A stretch of 40,860 nucleotides of DNA from Gammaproteobacteria bacterium (GTDB taxonomy: Bacteria > Pseudomonadota > Gammaproteobacteria > GCA-001735895). The DNA lies in contig JASJBV010000071.1 of assembly GCA_030066335.1 (NCBI GenBank), positions 1-40,860 on the forward strand, given 5' to 3'. Below the pieces are notes generated by a model. That model worked only from the letters and a program-made list of their open reading frames with translations. It was not told where the DNA came from and did no database searches. Of this stretch, positions 1 to 8,722 are shown in pieces (within the stretch, counting starts at the first letter, position 1; each line of letters opens with the position of its first letter). Both the position numbers and the translations under genes were made by a program.

Positions 1-294
1 GTATTCGACAACCTGCGCGATGTGGATGATCGAGGTATCCAGACCATGTTGCGAGAAATCTCCACCGACCTGCTGACCATGGCACTGAAGGGCGTGGATG
101 ACGAACTGCAGCAGAAGTTTCTCAAGAATATGTCATCCCGGGCCGCGGAGATGCTGATGGAAGATATGGAGGCCAAGGGGCCGGTCAAACTCAGTGAGGT
201 CGAAGCGGCACAGAAAGAAATTCTGGCGGTGGCGCGTAATCTCGAGGAATCCGGTGAAATCGTCCTCGGCGGCAGTGGCGAAGAGATGATTTAG
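1..294 (+). CDS. fliG: Flagellar motor switch protein FliG, C-terminal part
   Basis: The reading frame is open from base 1 and ends at TAG 292-294, giving the last 97 residues of FliG; the start lies outside the window. FliG is the switch-complex subunit that meets the stator and generates torque. The fragment holds the C-terminal armadillo/torque-helix region: NMSSRAAEML, then MEDMEAKGPVK, then the family-typical EVEAAQKEIL. By comparison with E. coli FliG, the charged torque positions keep their sign (Arg kept, one Asp replaced by Glu, one Asp kept, terminal Arg replaced by Lys). It is followed after 22 bases by fliH, the usual order. Identification is secure. Confidence 0.97.
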   Translation, partial: VFDNLRDVDDRGIQTMLREISTDLLTMALKGVDDELQQKFLKNMSSRAAEMLMEDMEAKGPVKLSEVEAAQKEILAVARNLEESGEIVLGGSGEEMI

Positions 295-316
295 GCGGAT
301 TTGCGCAGGATTGAGC

Positions 317-1000
317 ATGGGGTCGCAGTCACAGAAAATACCAAAGCAGGATGCTGGATCAGCCCAGAAGTGGAATCCACCCTCGATGGATGGAGCCAGC
401 GATCAGGTGTTCAAACATCAGTTGGCAAGCGCAAACCAGGAGGCAGAGCAGAGAGCCGGTATGCCCACCGCCGAGGAAATGGAGCGCTGGCAGCAGGAAG
501 CACGCAAGGAAGGCTATGCAGACGGCCTGAAACAGGCGCAAGCGGAAACCGATGGGATCAAGCAACGCCTGCTGCAGCTGATCAATTTTCTCGAGGCGCC
601 GCTGCAGGCAATGAACGAGGAAGTCGAGCAGCAGCTGCACCAGCTGGCAGTTACCCTGGCCCAGCAACTGGTACGCCGTGAGATCCGCAGTGATCCCGGC
701 GAGATCATCGGCCTGATCCGCGAATCTCTCCAATTATTACCGGCCAATTCGCGCAAGATCCGGGTCCATCTGCATCCGGATGATGCCGAGCTGTTACGCA
801 ACACCCTGCAAATGGATCAACACGAAGAGGAACAGAGCTGGCAGCTGTTGGAAGACCCGACGATTACCCGGGGCGGTTGCCAGATCAAGGCAGACAAGTC
901 GGTGATCAATCTAACCCTGGAAAAACGTCTCCAGGCACTGGCGGCGTCGGTGCTGGGTGACGAACGCCTGGAGGAACAGGATGAGCCAGGCACGGATTGA
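317..1000 (+). CDS. fliH: Flagellar export ATPase regulator FliH
   Basis: About 227 residues. FliH dimers bind and restrain the export ATPase FliI and link it to FliN and the export gate. The N-terminal half is hydrophilic and rich in Gln/Glu, the middle is helical ([20 protein letters not shown]), and the C-terminal half carries the family pattern [13 protein letters not shown] and the [11 protein letters not shown] segment. I chose ATG 317 because GCAGGA lies 7 bases upstream; an in-frame TTG at 311 is the alternative. The end overlaps fliI by 20 bases, suggesting coupled translation. The context (fliG before, fliI and fliJ after) fits FliH. Confidence 0.93.
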   Translation: MGSQSQKIPKQDAGSAQKWNPPSMDGASDQVFKHQLASANQEAEQRAGMPTAEEMERWQQEARKEGYADGLKQAQAETDGIKQRLLQLINFLEAPLQAMNEEVEQQLHQLAVTLAQQLVRREIRSDPGEIIGLIRESLQLLPANSRKIRVHLHPDDAELLRNTLQMDQHEEEQSWQLLEDPTITRGGCQIKADKSVINLTLEKRLQALAASVLGDERLEEQDEPGTD

Positions 1001-2414
1001 ACAGGCCGTCAGCGCCTGGGGGCAGAGTCTGGGTAAGACCCTGACCCATTGCGATGGCAGCTGTGCCAAACCCAAGGTCGAGGGCATGCTGACGCGGATG
1101 GTGGGCCTGACCCTGGAAACCGAGGGCTGCCAGGCACCGATCGGCGCGCGTTGTGATGTGGTGACACCCGGTGGCCAGACCGTGGAAACCGAAGTCGTCG
1201 GTTTTGCCGGGGAAAAACTCTACCTGATGCCCACCAGCGATATTCGCGGCCTGGTGCCGAATTCACGGGTGATTCCCACCAATCATTCATCGGCGGTCAA
1301 GGTCGGCCCCGAGTTGCTCGGCCGGGTCATCGATGGTCGCGGACGACCACTGGATGGCAAGGGCCCGATTCAAACCAGCCACGTGGTGCCGCTGGAAGGT
1401 CGTGAAATCAATCCGCTCAGCCGAACCCCGATTCGGGAAGCGCTGGATGTGGGGGTCAGGGCGATCAATGCGCTGACCTCGATCGGCCGTGGCCAGCGCA
1501 TGGGCCTGTTTGCCGGTAGTGGCGTCGGTAAATCGGTATTACTCGGCATGATGACCAAATACACCGAGGCCGATATCGTGGTGGTCGGGCTGATCGGTGA
1601 GCGCGGCCGTGAGGTGCGCGAATTCGTGCAGGAAATTCTCGGCGCCCAGGGCCTGAAAAAGTCGGTGGTGGTCGCGGCGCCGGCCGATGCCTCGCCGCTG
1701 ATGCGCATCCATGGCGCGATGCAGGCGACCAGTATCGCCGAATACTACCGGGACCAGGGCAAGAATGTATTGTTGTTGATGGATTCGCTGACCCGGTTTG
1801 CCCAGGCCCAACGTGAAATCAGCCTGGCGATCGGTGAACCACCGGCCACCAAGGGCTATCCGCCATCGGTATTTGCGCGCCTGCCGCAGCTGGTGGAACG
1901 CGCCGGTAACGGTGAGCAGCAGGGTGGTTCGATTACCGCTTTCTATACGGTGCTGGTGGAAGGTGATGATCATAACGATCCGATCGCCGACTCGGCGCGG
2001 GCGATCCTCGATGGTCATATCGTGTTATCGCGCCAGTTGGCCGAATCCGGGCAGTATCCGGCGATCGATATCGAGGCCTCGATCAGTCGCCTGGCACCGC
2101 AGATCATGAGTGCGGAGAATATGCAGCGAGTGCAGTTTTTCCGTCGTTATTACAGCCTGTATCAGCAGAACCGGGACCTGATCAATGTCGGCGCCTACCA
2201 GCCGGGTTCCGATCCCGAGGTCGACCTGTCTATCAGGTTGCAGCCATTGCTGATGGAGTTCCTGTCGCAGGACATGAACCAGGCGGTCAGTCTGGAACAG
2301 AGCTACGGCCTGCTGCAGCATTTGATGGACAGCCAGATCCAGGCCCAGGACGGACCGGTGGCGAATGCGATTGCCGAGCAGGATCAGATGCCGGTTGATG
2401 GTAGTCGAGGTTAA
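981..2414 (+). CDS. fliI: Flagellum-specific export ATPase FliI
   Basis: 477 residues from ATG 981, which has GGAGG 6 bases upstream; an upstream in-frame start at 957 lacks this. FliI is the soluble hexameric ATPase of the flagellar type III export system, related to the F1 beta subunit. The Walker A motif GSGVGKS is at residues 179-185. Downstream are the Walker B-like [13 protein letters not shown] and the typical [15 protein letters not shown] and [15 protein letters not shown] segments. Length and motifs are normal for the family. It lies within fliGHIJ, overlapping fliH and with fliJ 5 bases downstream. Confidence 0.98.
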   Translation: MSQARIEQAVSAWGQSLGKTLTHCDGSCAKPKVEGMLTRMVGLTLETEGCQAPIGARCDVVTPGGQTVETEVVGFAGEKLYLMPTSDIRGLVPNSRVIPTNHSSAVKVGPELLGRVIDGRGRPLDGKGPIQTSHVVPLEGREINPLSRTPIREALDVGVRAINALTSIGRGQRMGLFAGSGVGKSVLLGMMTKYTEADIVVVGLIGERGREVREFVQEILGAQGLKKSVVVAAPADASPLMRIHGAMQATSIAEYYRDQGKNVLLLMDSLTRFAQAQREISLAIGEPPATKGYPPSVFARLPQLVERAGNGEQQGGSITAFYTVLVEGDDHNDPIADSARAILDGHIVLSRQLAESGQYPAIDIEASISRLAPQIMSAENMQRVQFFRRYYSLYQQNRDLINVGAYQPGSDPEVDLSIRLQPLLMEFLSQDMNQAVSLEQSYGLLQHLMDSQIQAQDGPVANAIAEQDQMPVDGSRG

Positions 2415-2419
2415 CCCTG

Positions 2420-2860
2420 ATGACGCGTTCCAAGAAGCTGGCACCGGTGGTGGAACATGTCAGGCAGGAGGAAGAAACTGCGCTGCAGGCGGTAGCGTTC
2501 AGTCAACAGCAATTACAGACCCAAATCGATCGCCTGCAGCAACTGCAGGCGTATAAACTGGAATATGAGAATAACCAGCTGTCGGACCAGGCCACGCCGC
2601 AGAGCGTGGTCGAATTCCAGGAATTCAAGCGCTTCCTGGCCCAACTCGATGAGACCATCGAGCAGCAAAAGCAGGTGGTGAGCCTGGCCGAGCGTGAACT
2701 CGAACTGAAACGCAATAACTGGAAACAGACCCGTTCGCGCTCGGATGCGATGCACAAGATGGTCGATCGCCTGCAGCAATCCGAACAGCAGCAACTGGAC
2801 AAGAACGAGCAGAAATCGCTGGATGAGTTTGCCCTGCGAAATTCCCTGAAGAACAGTTAA
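2420..2860 (+). CDS. fliJ: Flagellar export chaperone FliJ
   Basis: 146 residues, almost entirely predicted coiled coil, rich in Gln, Glu and Lys, with no membrane segment or signal peptide. FliJ family members bind FliI (like the gamma subunit of F1) and FlhA and help deliver chaperone-substrate complexes. Identification rests on size, the antiparallel coiled-coil pattern (for example RKLAPVVEHVRQ-like start, SVVEFQEFKRFLAQLDETI) and position directly after fliI. The stop at 2860 ends the fliGHIJ run; a new sigma-54 promoter follows. Confidence 0.92.
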   Translation: MTRSKKLAPVVEHVRQEEETALQAVAFSQQQLQTQIDRLQQLQAYKLEYENNQLSDQATPQSVVEFQEFKRFLAQLDETIEQQKQVVSLAERELELKRNNWKQTRSRSDAMHKMVDRLQQSEQQQLDKNEQKSLDEFALRNSLKNS

Positions 2861-2893
2861 CCGCCGTTTTTCTACCGGTGGTGTGATCGATCT

Positions 2894-2909
2894 TGGCACG
2901 GTTGCTGCT
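2894..2909 (+). promoter_or_regulatory. Sigma-54 promoter upstream of fliK
   Basis: TGGCACG-GTTG-CTGCT: the GG (2895-2896) and GC (2907-2908) are separated by exactly 10 bases, as sigma-54 RNA polymerase requires. The -24 half is perfect and the -12 half has one deviation (CTGCT for TTGCT). Transcription would begin near 2920, leaving a leader of about 40-55 bases before fliK. Confidence 0.8.
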
Positions 2910-2974
2910 AAGTCATATTCAAACCATGCTTAAATCAGCATGCAATACGATGTAAACCAGCGATGGGATTGAAT

Positions 2975-4243
2975 ATGACTATTACCAACAACAATCTGCA
3001 ATCACTTTTAAGCCCGAGCCCGGAGCTGTCTGCCGATGCGGCCGGCGGGATCCAGGCCATGAATCTAGCGATGGAGGCTGAGACTCAGTCAGCTTCACCG
3101 GAGGCCGGTGAATTCTGGTCGATGCTGAATCAGCAATTGACCGATATCACGGCGCAGAATGATACCCAAGTCATTGAAAATAAAGAACTATTGGCTATTT
3201 TCAATGAGTTCGAGGCGGAACTGGAAATGACCGGTAATAGCGAGGACCTGTCGGCCAAGTGGCTGCAGATTGTCAATGCCCAGGTCATGGATGAGAGCAG
3301 CGACGTCACACCGAGTCAGGCAGCAGAGCTGGTCGATCCAGCCGGGATAGAGACTGTCGGTCTGGTCCCGGAGTTGGTGGATCAAGGCAGCGAGGCCATG
3401 GCGATGCCGCTATTGGCGGTAACCAACCCGGCTGCAACCGAGACCGCGAACCAGGTCGCTGGTGGAAACAGTTTGCCGCGGATGCGGCAGATCGCGGCCG
3501 GCTTGCCGCCAATCACCGCCGATAATCCCGCGCTGACTCTCCAGGAAGCTGACAGTGAGATGTTGAACCGGATGCTGATCGCCGATGACCCGGCGCTTGA
3601 GACCAGGCTGTCGATGGAAGCTCAACCCAAGGCAGCCGAGGTTGAAATCGATAAGCTCATGTTCAAACAGGGTGCCGTCGAACAACCGCTGCTGACCCAG
3701 CATAGGGAACCGGCGATCAATCTGCTGACCCAGTTGCAGCCAACCGCGACCAGCCCGGCGCAAAACCTGTCCCAGCTACCGACCCCCCTGCAGACCCTGC
3801 AGCTATCTCCGCAGTCCGCTGCGACCGAGTGGGGCAACGCACTGGGTGAGCGGGTCTCGTTCCTGATCAACCATAAACTGGAGCGGGCCGAGATTCGTAT
3901 CGATCCACCGCACCTGGGTAAACTGGATATCCAGATCCAGCTCAAGGATGACTCGGCAGTGGTCACGATTAACACCCAACAGGCCAATACCCGTGACCTG
4001 ATCGACTCTGCCAGCTTTAGACTGCGTGAGTTTTTGCAGGAGGCTGGATATAACTCGGTTGATGTCAACGTATCCCATCAGCAGCAATCGATGGCAGAGC
4101 AGGGTTTCGACGGTCGTCAGCAGAATTCGATGACCGGCGACGGCGAGGCCGATGACCCGGCGGCTGGCGGTCCCGTAAGCGACGGTCAAAGCGTTGAAAT
4201 GGTCATGTCTGTGGACCAGGGGCGCATCGACTATTTTGCCTGA
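2975..4243 (+). CDS. fliK: Flagellar hook-length control protein FliK
   Basis: About 422 residues. FliK is the exported ruler that measures the hook and switches FlhB to late substrates. The N-terminal two thirds are acidic, Ala/Gln/Pro-rich and not recognisable by motif. The C-terminal part (about residues 280-385) is the hook-length control domain: LGKLDIQIQLKDDSAVV, then QQANTRDLIDSASFRLREFL and an AGYNSVDVNVS strand. ATG 2975 has GGGA 7 bases upstream; ATG 2963, four codons earlier in frame, is possible. It has its own sigma-54 promoter. A second FliK-like gene lies at 21229-22722. Confidence 0.92.
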   Translation: MTITNNNLQSLLSPSPELSADAAGGIQAMNLAMEAETQSASPEAGEFWSMLNQQLTDITAQNDTQVIENKELLAIFNEFEAELEMTGNSEDLSAKWLQIVNAQVMDESSDVTPSQAAELVDPAGIETVGLVPELVDQGSEAMAMPLLAVTNPAATETANQVAGGNSLPRMRQIAAGLPPITADNPALTLQEADSEMLNRMLIADDPALETRLSMEAQPKAAEVEIDKLMFKQGAVEQPLLTQHREPAINLLTQLQPTATSPAQNLSQLPTPLQTLQLSPQSAATEWGNALGERVSFLINHKLERAEIRIDPPHLGKLDIQIQLKDDSAVVTINTQQANTRDLIDSASFRLREFLQEAGYNSVDVNVSHQQQSMAEQGFDGRQQNSMTGDGEADDPAAGGPVSDGQSVEMVMSVDQGRIDYFA

Positions 4244-4358
4244 TCGCTGAGCCGGATAAGTCTTTGCGCAGCGAAAGCCCGGCCCGGGCCAGCGTCATTG
4301 CAGCAAGGCTTGATCGGGCGAAGTGTCAAATACTTGCTTTCGGACGCTGACGGCGCCT

Positions 4359-4373
4359 GTCAATTAACTGTCA
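4359..4373 (+). promoter_or_regulatory. Candidate FleQ-like enhancer site upstream of fliL promoter
   Basis: GTCAATTAACTGTCA matches much of the FleQ-type box (GTCAAT-N3-TTGAC form) and lies about 65 bases upstream of the -24 element of the fliL sigma-54 promoter. A second imperfect copy, GTCAAATACTTG, is at about 4325-4336. No FleQ gene lies in the window, so this is inference from position and partial consensus only. Confidence 0.3.
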
Positions 4374-4423
4374 TTATTATTATTGTTCTTCGTAAGTCAT
4401 TGAAATAATTAAATAAAATTATA

Positions 4424-4439
4424 TGGCACTATCTTTGCT
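4424..4439 (+). promoter_or_regulatory. Sigma-54 promoter upstream of fliL
   Basis: TGGCACT-ATCT-TTGCT is a near-consensus sigma-54 promoter: GG at 4425-4426, GC at 4437-4438, 10 bases between. Transcription would start near 4450, just before fliL at 4469. The preceding 225-base gap (4244-4468) is AT-rich towards the promoter and also holds a short GC palindrome at 4281-4290. The 20 bases around this promoter closely resemble those of the promoter at 23014. Confidence 0.88.
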
Positions 4440-4468
4440 TCTGTTACCCGTATTTAGTGGAGAAGCAA

Positions 4469-4966
4469 ATGGCCGAAGAACAAGAACCAACCGAAGAAGC
4501 CGCCGGCGGTGGCGGCGGTAAAAAACTCATCCTCATCATCATTGGTGCCCTGTTGCTGGTAGGTATCTCTGTCGGTGCCACAATTTTCATTCTCGGCGGT
4601 AACCAGGCCGAGGAAGAGGTGGTGGAAGTCGAAGCCGAACCGGAAAAGGGTGATCCTGAATATATCGAACTCAAATCCTTCACGGTCAATCTGGACCCAC
4701 AGGACCCGGTTGGCTTCCTGCAGGTGACCATCCACGTGTTGGCCTACAACTCGGATGTCGCTGATGACCTGGAGCAACACAATCCATTGATCCGAAACAA
4801 TCTGACCCTGTTGTTCGGCCAGCAAAAATCCGCTGATCTGCGCAGTGCCGAGGGTAAAACATCCCTGCAGCAAAAGGTGCACGAGTCAATTCAGCAAGTC
4901 ATCGAAAAGTATGGCAGTGGCAGCGAAGTGGATAGCATCTATTTCAGTGATTTTGTCATGCAGTAG
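4469..4966 (+). CDS. fliL: Flagellar basal-body protein FliL
   Basis: 165 residues. FliL is a single-pass inner-membrane protein that surrounds and supports the stator units. It has an acidic, Gly-rich cytoplasmic N-terminus (EEAAGGGGGKK), one transmembrane helix at about residues 21-42 (LILIIIGALLLVGISVGATIF), then the periplasmic FliL domain with YIELKSFTVNLD and RNNLTLLFGQQKSADL. ATG 4469 is preferred because GGAG lies 6 bases upstream; GTG 4457 is in frame but lies almost at the predicted transcription start. It is the first gene of the fliL-to-fliA run. Confidence 0.95.
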   Translation: MAEEQEPTEEAAGGGGGKKLILIIIGALLLVGISVGATIFILGGNQAEEEVVEVEAEPEKGDPEYIELKSFTVNLDPQDPVGFLQVTIHVLAYNSDVADDLEQHNPLIRNNLTLLFGQQKSADLRSAEGKTSLQQKVHESIQQVIEKYGSGSEVDSIYFSDFVMQ

Positions 4967-5002
4967 TGGCTGCCAAATTAAGATAACTAACCGGATAATA
5001 AC

Positions 5003-6034
5003 GTGAGTGCCGATATATTAAGCCAGGATGAAGTCGATGCCCTGTTGCATGGGGTCGACGATGGAGTGGTAGAAACCGAGAGCGACGACAACCTGCAGGA
5101 CGGGGAAGCTCGAGCGTTCGACTTCAATAACCAGGAACGCATCGTTCGTGGTCGCCTGCCGACCATGGAAATGATCAATGAGCGCTTCGCCCGTTATTTT
5201 CGCGTCAGTTTTTTCAACATGTTGCGGAAAACCCCCGAGATCTCGGTCAATGGAATCCAGATGATCAAGTTCTCAGAGTATATCCATACCTTGTATGTAC
5301 CGACCAGCCTGAGTCTGATCAGGATGAGTCCATTGCGCGGGACCGGCATGATCATGCTGGATCCGAAGCTGGTATTCATCATCGTCGATAACTTCTTCGG
5401 TGGTGACGGCAGTATCCATGCCAAGATCGAGGGCCGCGAGTTTACCCAGACTGAACTGCGGGTCATCGAGAAGGTGGTGCATATGTGTTTTGCCGATCTG
5501 ACCCAGGCCTGGGATCCGATCATGAAAGTCGATTTCGAATATCACAATCACGAGGTCAATCCGCACCTGGCGAATATCGTCAGTCCTACCGAGGTGATCG
5601 TGGTCTCCAGTTTTCATATCGAACTGGAAGGCGGCGGCGGTGACATTCACGTGGTGTTCCCCTATTCAATGATCGAACCGATCCGCACGGTACTGGATGC
5701 CGGGGTGCAAAGTGATACCGATGAAATCGATGAGCGCTGGGCGGTGTTGTTAAAAGAGGAATTGATGCATGCCAAGGTCGAACTGAATGGCACCTTCTTC
5801 GAGAAAGAAATGAAACTGGCCGACCTCATCAACCTGCAGGCCGGAGATATCATTCCGATCGATATGCCGGAGCAGGTGACCTTATCCACCGATGACATGC
5901 CATTGATGCGTGGTCAGTACGGTGAGCACATGGGTAACGTGGCGGTGAAGATAGATCAGATCGTCGAGCTGGTCGACGCTGATGATGAAGCGCTGAAAAA
6001 TTTACAACTGACGATGAATAAAAAGGCTGGCTGA
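5003..6034 (+). CDS. fliM: Flagellar motor switch protein FliM
   Basis: 343 residues from GTG 5003. FliM forms the C-ring wall and receives CheY-P. The N-terminal CheY-binding peptide is present: ILSQDEVDALLHGVDDG at residues 5-21. The middle CheC-like domain follows (FFGGDGS, then TELRVIEKVVHMCF), and the C-terminal SpoA domain ends the protein (VELNGTFFEKEMKLADL, GDIIPIDMPEQV). Length is normal. The start codon is GTG with only a weak ribosome site, but the N-terminal peptide fixes it. The same short-motif pattern recurs in CheZ and, three times, in CheA. Confidence 0.98.
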   Translation: MSADILSQDEVDALLHGVDDGVVETESDDNLQDGEARAFDFNNQERIVRGRLPTMEMINERFARYFRVSFFNMLRKTPEISVNGIQMIKFSEYIHTLYVPTSLSLIRMSPLRGTGMIMLDPKLVFIIVDNFFGGDGSIHAKIEGREFTQTELRVIEKVVHMCFADLTQAWDPIMKVDFEYHNHEVNPHLANIVSPTEVIVVSSFHIELEGGGGDIHVVFPYSMIEPIRTVLDAGVQSDTDEIDERWAVLLKEELMHAKVELNGTFFEKEMKLADLINLQAGDIIPIDMPEQVTLSTDDMPLMRGQYGEHMGNVAVKIDQIVELVDADDEALKNLQLTMNKKAG

Positions 6035-6082
6035 CAGCCTGGTTAGCAGATTAAGCATTGTTGCAGGACGGGAGATAAAAAA

Positions 6083-6484
6083 ATGAGTGAAGTTACAGAA
6101 CAAGCCGAAGATCAGAACGCAATGGCTGATGACTGGGCAGCCGCAATGGAAGAGCAGGCGGTCGCAGAACAGGATGTTGCCAAGGTACAGGCCCAGGCGT
6201 TGAATGAATCACCGATAGAAGGTGAGGTGAAACTCGATGTGGTGCTCGATATCCCGGTCACCATTGCGATGGAAATTGGCCGCACCAGGATCAGCATCCG
6301 TAACCTGCTGCAGCTGAACCAGGGCTCGATCGTCGAACTCGACCGCCTGGCCGGAGAACCGATGGATGTACTGGTCAATGGCACCCTGGTCGCCCATGGT
6401 GAAGTGGTTGTCGTCAACGAGAAATTCGGCATACGTTTAACCGACGTAATCAGTCCCGCAGATCGTATTAAGAATCTTAAATAG
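6083..6484 (+). CDS. fliN: Flagellar motor switch protein FliN
   Basis: 133 residues. FliN forms the base of the C-ring and docks FliH. The N-terminal 50 residues are acidic and Ala-rich with the frequent DDWAAAMEEQ segment. The C-terminal SpoA domain covers about residues 55-132: DIPVTIAMEIGRTRI, then RNLLQLNQGSIVELDRLAGE, then a strand ending FGIRLTDVISPADRI. A ribosome site GGGAGATAAAAAA precedes the ATG. It is followed after 15 bases by fliO. Confidence 0.97.
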   Translation: MSEVTEQAEDQNAMADDWAAAMEEQAVAEQDVAKVQAQALNESPIEGEVKLDVVLDIPVTIAMEIGRTRISIRNLLQLNQGSIVELDRLAGEPMDVLVNGTLVAHGEVVVVNEKFGIRLTDVISPADRIKNLK

Positions 6485-6499
6485 CCAGGTTACAGCAAC

Positions 6500-6922
6500 A
6501 TGAAATTATGGCTATTCACTCTGACCCTATTTAGCGGTTCATTGCTGGCGAACGAGGCAGAGAATAATATCCCCGGCGTCGATCCGCTGTCATCCGGCTA
6601 TCTAGTGAAACTCACCCTGGGGCTGGTCGGTATCGTGCTGTTGATCTTCGCCCTGGGCTGGGTGATGAAAAAAATGCAGTTGACCCAGTTTTCCCAGAAC
6701 GGCCTGATCCAGATCGTTTCCGCGATCTCGGTCGGACATCGCGACCGAATTGCGTTGATTCAGGTCGGTGATGAACAAGTCCTGGTCGGCCTGACCCCCG
6801 GACGTATCCACACCCTGCATACCCTCAAGTCACCGGTGGCTATTACCGCCCCGGCGGTGGCTGGCACGGCGACTTTTAGTGACAAATTCAAGCAGGTATT
6901 ACAGCAGGAGAAGAGAAAATGA
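6500..6922 (+). CDS. fliO: Flagellar export protein FliO
   Basis: 140 residues. FliO assists assembly of the FliP ring in the inner membrane. It starts with a signal-like segment ([20 protein letters not shown]), followed by one membrane helix at about residues 35-55 ([21 protein letters not shown]), then a cytoplasmic domain with [27 protein letters not shown], the family's conserved pattern. The stop codon overlaps the fliP start (ATGA), a sign of coupled translation. Position between fliN and fliP supports the call. Confidence 0.93.
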   Translation: MKLWLFTLTLFSGSLLANEAENNIPGVDPLSSGYLVKLTLGLVGIVLLIFALGWVMKKMQLTQFSQNGLIQIVSAISVGHRDRIALIQVGDEQVLVGLTPGRIHTLHTLKSPVAITAPAVAGTATFSDKFKQVLQQEKRK

Positions 6923-7665
6923 AACTACAAGGTCTGCTATTGCTGTTGATTCCGTTTATTAGCCTGTCGGCGGAGGCACAATCCCTGGGGATACCGGCCC
7001 TGAACATCAGTGGCGGTGCGGACGACGGCCAGACCTACAGTGTCACCCTGGAAGTACTGGCGCTGATGACGGTGCTGACCCTGCTGCCGGCAATCCTGCT
7101 GATGATGACCTCGTTTACCCGAATCATCATCGTGCTGGCGATCCTGCGCCAGGCCATAGGTACCGTTTCGACCCCGTCCAACCAGGTCATTTTGGGCCTG
7201 GCGCTGTTTCTGACCCTGTTCATCATGACCCCGGTTCTGCAACAGGTTAACGAGCAGGCCCTGCAACCCTACATGCAGGAGCAGGTTTCCGCGTTCGAGG
7301 CATTGGAGAGAGCGACCCAACCGTTCAAGACTTTCATGCTGGCGCAGACCCGGGAAACCGATATCCAGATGTTCGCCGATATCGCCGGGGTCGAGTCGAT
7401 TGAGTCGCCGCAGGCCACTCCACTCAGGTTATTACTGCCGGCGTTTGTGACCAGTGAGTTGAAAACCGCGTTCCAGATCGGCTTTCTCATTTTCATCCCG
7501 TTCGTGATCATCGACCTGGTAGTGGCCAGCGTGCTGATGTCGATGGGTATGATGATGCTGTCTCCGCTGATTATCTCTTTACCGTTCAAGTTGATGTTGT
7601 TCGTGCTGGTTGACGGCTGGTCGCTGATCATGGGCACCCTGGCATCAAGTTTCCTGGTGAGCTAA
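6919..7665 (+). CDS. fliP: Flagellar export gate protein FliP
   Basis: 248 residues. FliP pentamers form most of the export gate channel with FliQ and FliR. It has a cleavable signal peptide (about residues 1-20, ending SLSAEA), then the first membrane hairpin with the diagnostic [19 protein letters not shown] and [15 protein letters not shown] periplasmic loop follows, then [31 protein letters not shown] and the Met-rich [22 protein letters not shown]. All conserved blocks are intact. It overlaps fliO by 4 bases. Confidence 0.98.
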   Translation: MKLQGLLLLLIPFISLSAEAQSLGIPALNISGGADDGQTYSVTLEVLALMTVLTLLPAILLMMTSFTRIIIVLAILRQAIGTVSTPSNQVILGLALFLTLFIMTPVLQQVNEQALQPYMQEQVSAFEALERATQPFKTFMLAQTRETDIQMFADIAGVESIESPQATPLRLLLPAFVTSELKTAFQIGFLIFIPFVIIDLVVASVLMSMGMMMLSPLIISLPFKLMLFVLVDGWSLIMGTLASSFLVS

Positions 7666-7667
7666 CC

Positions 7668-7937
7668 ATGACGCCGGATAACATTATCGATATCTCGCAA
7701 CAGGCGTTGTATGTCATCACCATGCTGGCGGCACCGATGCTGATATCGGCCCTGGCCATCGGCCTGTTGATCGGGATGTTCCAGGCTGCGACCCAGATCA
7801 ACGAGATGACCCTGAGCTTCATCCCCAAACTGCTGATCCTGGTGGTGTCGATCATGATCGCCGGCCCGTGGATGCTCGAGTTGATCCTCAATTACACCCG
7901 GCGCCTGTTTATCAGTATCCCAACTCTCATCGGCTAG
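7668..7937 (+). CDS. fliQ: Flagellar export gate protein FliQ
   Basis: 89 residues with two transmembrane helices (about 15-40 and 50-75), the standard size for FliQ. Conserved elements are LYVITMLAAPMLISALAIGLLIG, FQAATQINEMTLSFIPK, and the second helix ending in GPWML. It joins FliP and FliR in the gate. It starts 2 bases after the fliP stop and is followed after 8 bases by fliR. Confidence 0.97.
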   Translation: MTPDNIIDISQQALYVITMLAAPMLISALAIGLLIGMFQAATQINEMTLSFIPKLLILVVSIMIAGPWMLELILNYTRRLFISIPTLIG

Positions 7938-7945
7938 GTTTTGTA

Positions 7946-8722
7946 ATGCTCGAGTTCAGCGCCGCCCAAGCCACCGCCTTTGTCGGTTCCCTGTTATGGC
8001 CGTTTATGCGCATCGGGGCGATGTTGATGGCGATTCCGATCATCGGTACCCGCCTGGTATCGGTCCGGGTCAGGGTGGCGACCGCAATCTTGATCACCTT
8101 CCTGGTCATGCCCCTGCTACCGCCGATGCCGGAGGTGGACCCGCTGACCCTGGCGGGCCTGACGGTGACTGTGCAACAGGTCCTGATTGGCCTGGCGATG
8201 GGGTTTACCCTGCAGATGGTGATGGCGGCCCTGACCATCGCCGGTGAGGCCATCGCCATGAGCATGGGCCTTGGCTTCGCCTCGATGGTCGATCCACAGA
8301 ATGGGGTCAATGTGCCGGTATTGTCACAGTTCTTTCTGATCATGGGTACCCTGCTGTTCCTGGCCCTGGGCGGCCACCTGATGATCATCCAGTTGGTGGT
8401 CAGCAGTTTCCAGACCCTGCCGGTGGGCGAGAGCGGGTTACAACGTGAAAGCTTCATGACCCTGCTCAGTTTCGCCAGCCAGATGTTTATCGGTGCGGTC
8501 TGGGTCGCGTTACCGGCGCTGATCTCGATCCTGGTCATCACCCTGGCGATGGGGGTGATGACCCGTGCGGCGCCGCAATTGAATATATTCTCCGTGGGTT
8601 TCCCGGTCACCATGTTGATGGGCTTCATCATCCTGATGTTGATCATGCCCACCGTGTTACCGCGGTTTAATCAACTTCTGCTGCAGGGAATGCAGGTTAG
8701 CCAGACTATCGGGGGCCTGTGA
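7946..8722 (+). CDS. fliR: Flagellar export gate protein FliR
   Basis: 258 residues, six or so membrane helices, the single-copy subunit closing the FliP/FliQ gate. Conserved segments include LLWPFMRIGAMLMAIPIIGTR, VQQVLIGLAMGFTLQMVMAAL, GFASMVDPQNGVNVPVLSQF and the terminal FSVGFPVTMLMGFIILML. I chose ATG 7946, which starts at the family's usual N-terminus (MLEFS); an upstream ATG at 7868 would run through fliQ. The stop TGA overlaps the flhB ATG by one base. Confidence 0.96.
   Translation: MLEFSAAQATAFVGSLLWPFMRIGAMLMAIPIIGTRLVSVRVRVATAILITFLVMPLLPPMPEVDPLTLAGLTVTVQQVLIGLAMGFTLQMVMAALTIAGEAIAMSMGLGFASMVDPQNGVNVPVLSQFFLIMGTLLFLALGGHLMIIQLVVSSFQTLPVGESGLQRESFMTLLSFASQMFIGAVWVALPALISILVITLAMGVMTRAAPQLNIFSVGFPVTMLMGFIILMLIMPTVLPRFNQLLLQGMQVSQTIGGL

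Noticed and set aside
4277-4348. GC palindrome and AGCGTC/GACGCT inverted repeat after fliK, considered as a terminator
   Set aside because: Stems are short or widely separated and there is no T-run; not enough for a terminator call.
7927-8652. 241-codon minus-strand ORF opposite fliR
   Set aside because: Shadow of a hydrophobic gene; no ribosome site or domain, and it would block fliR.
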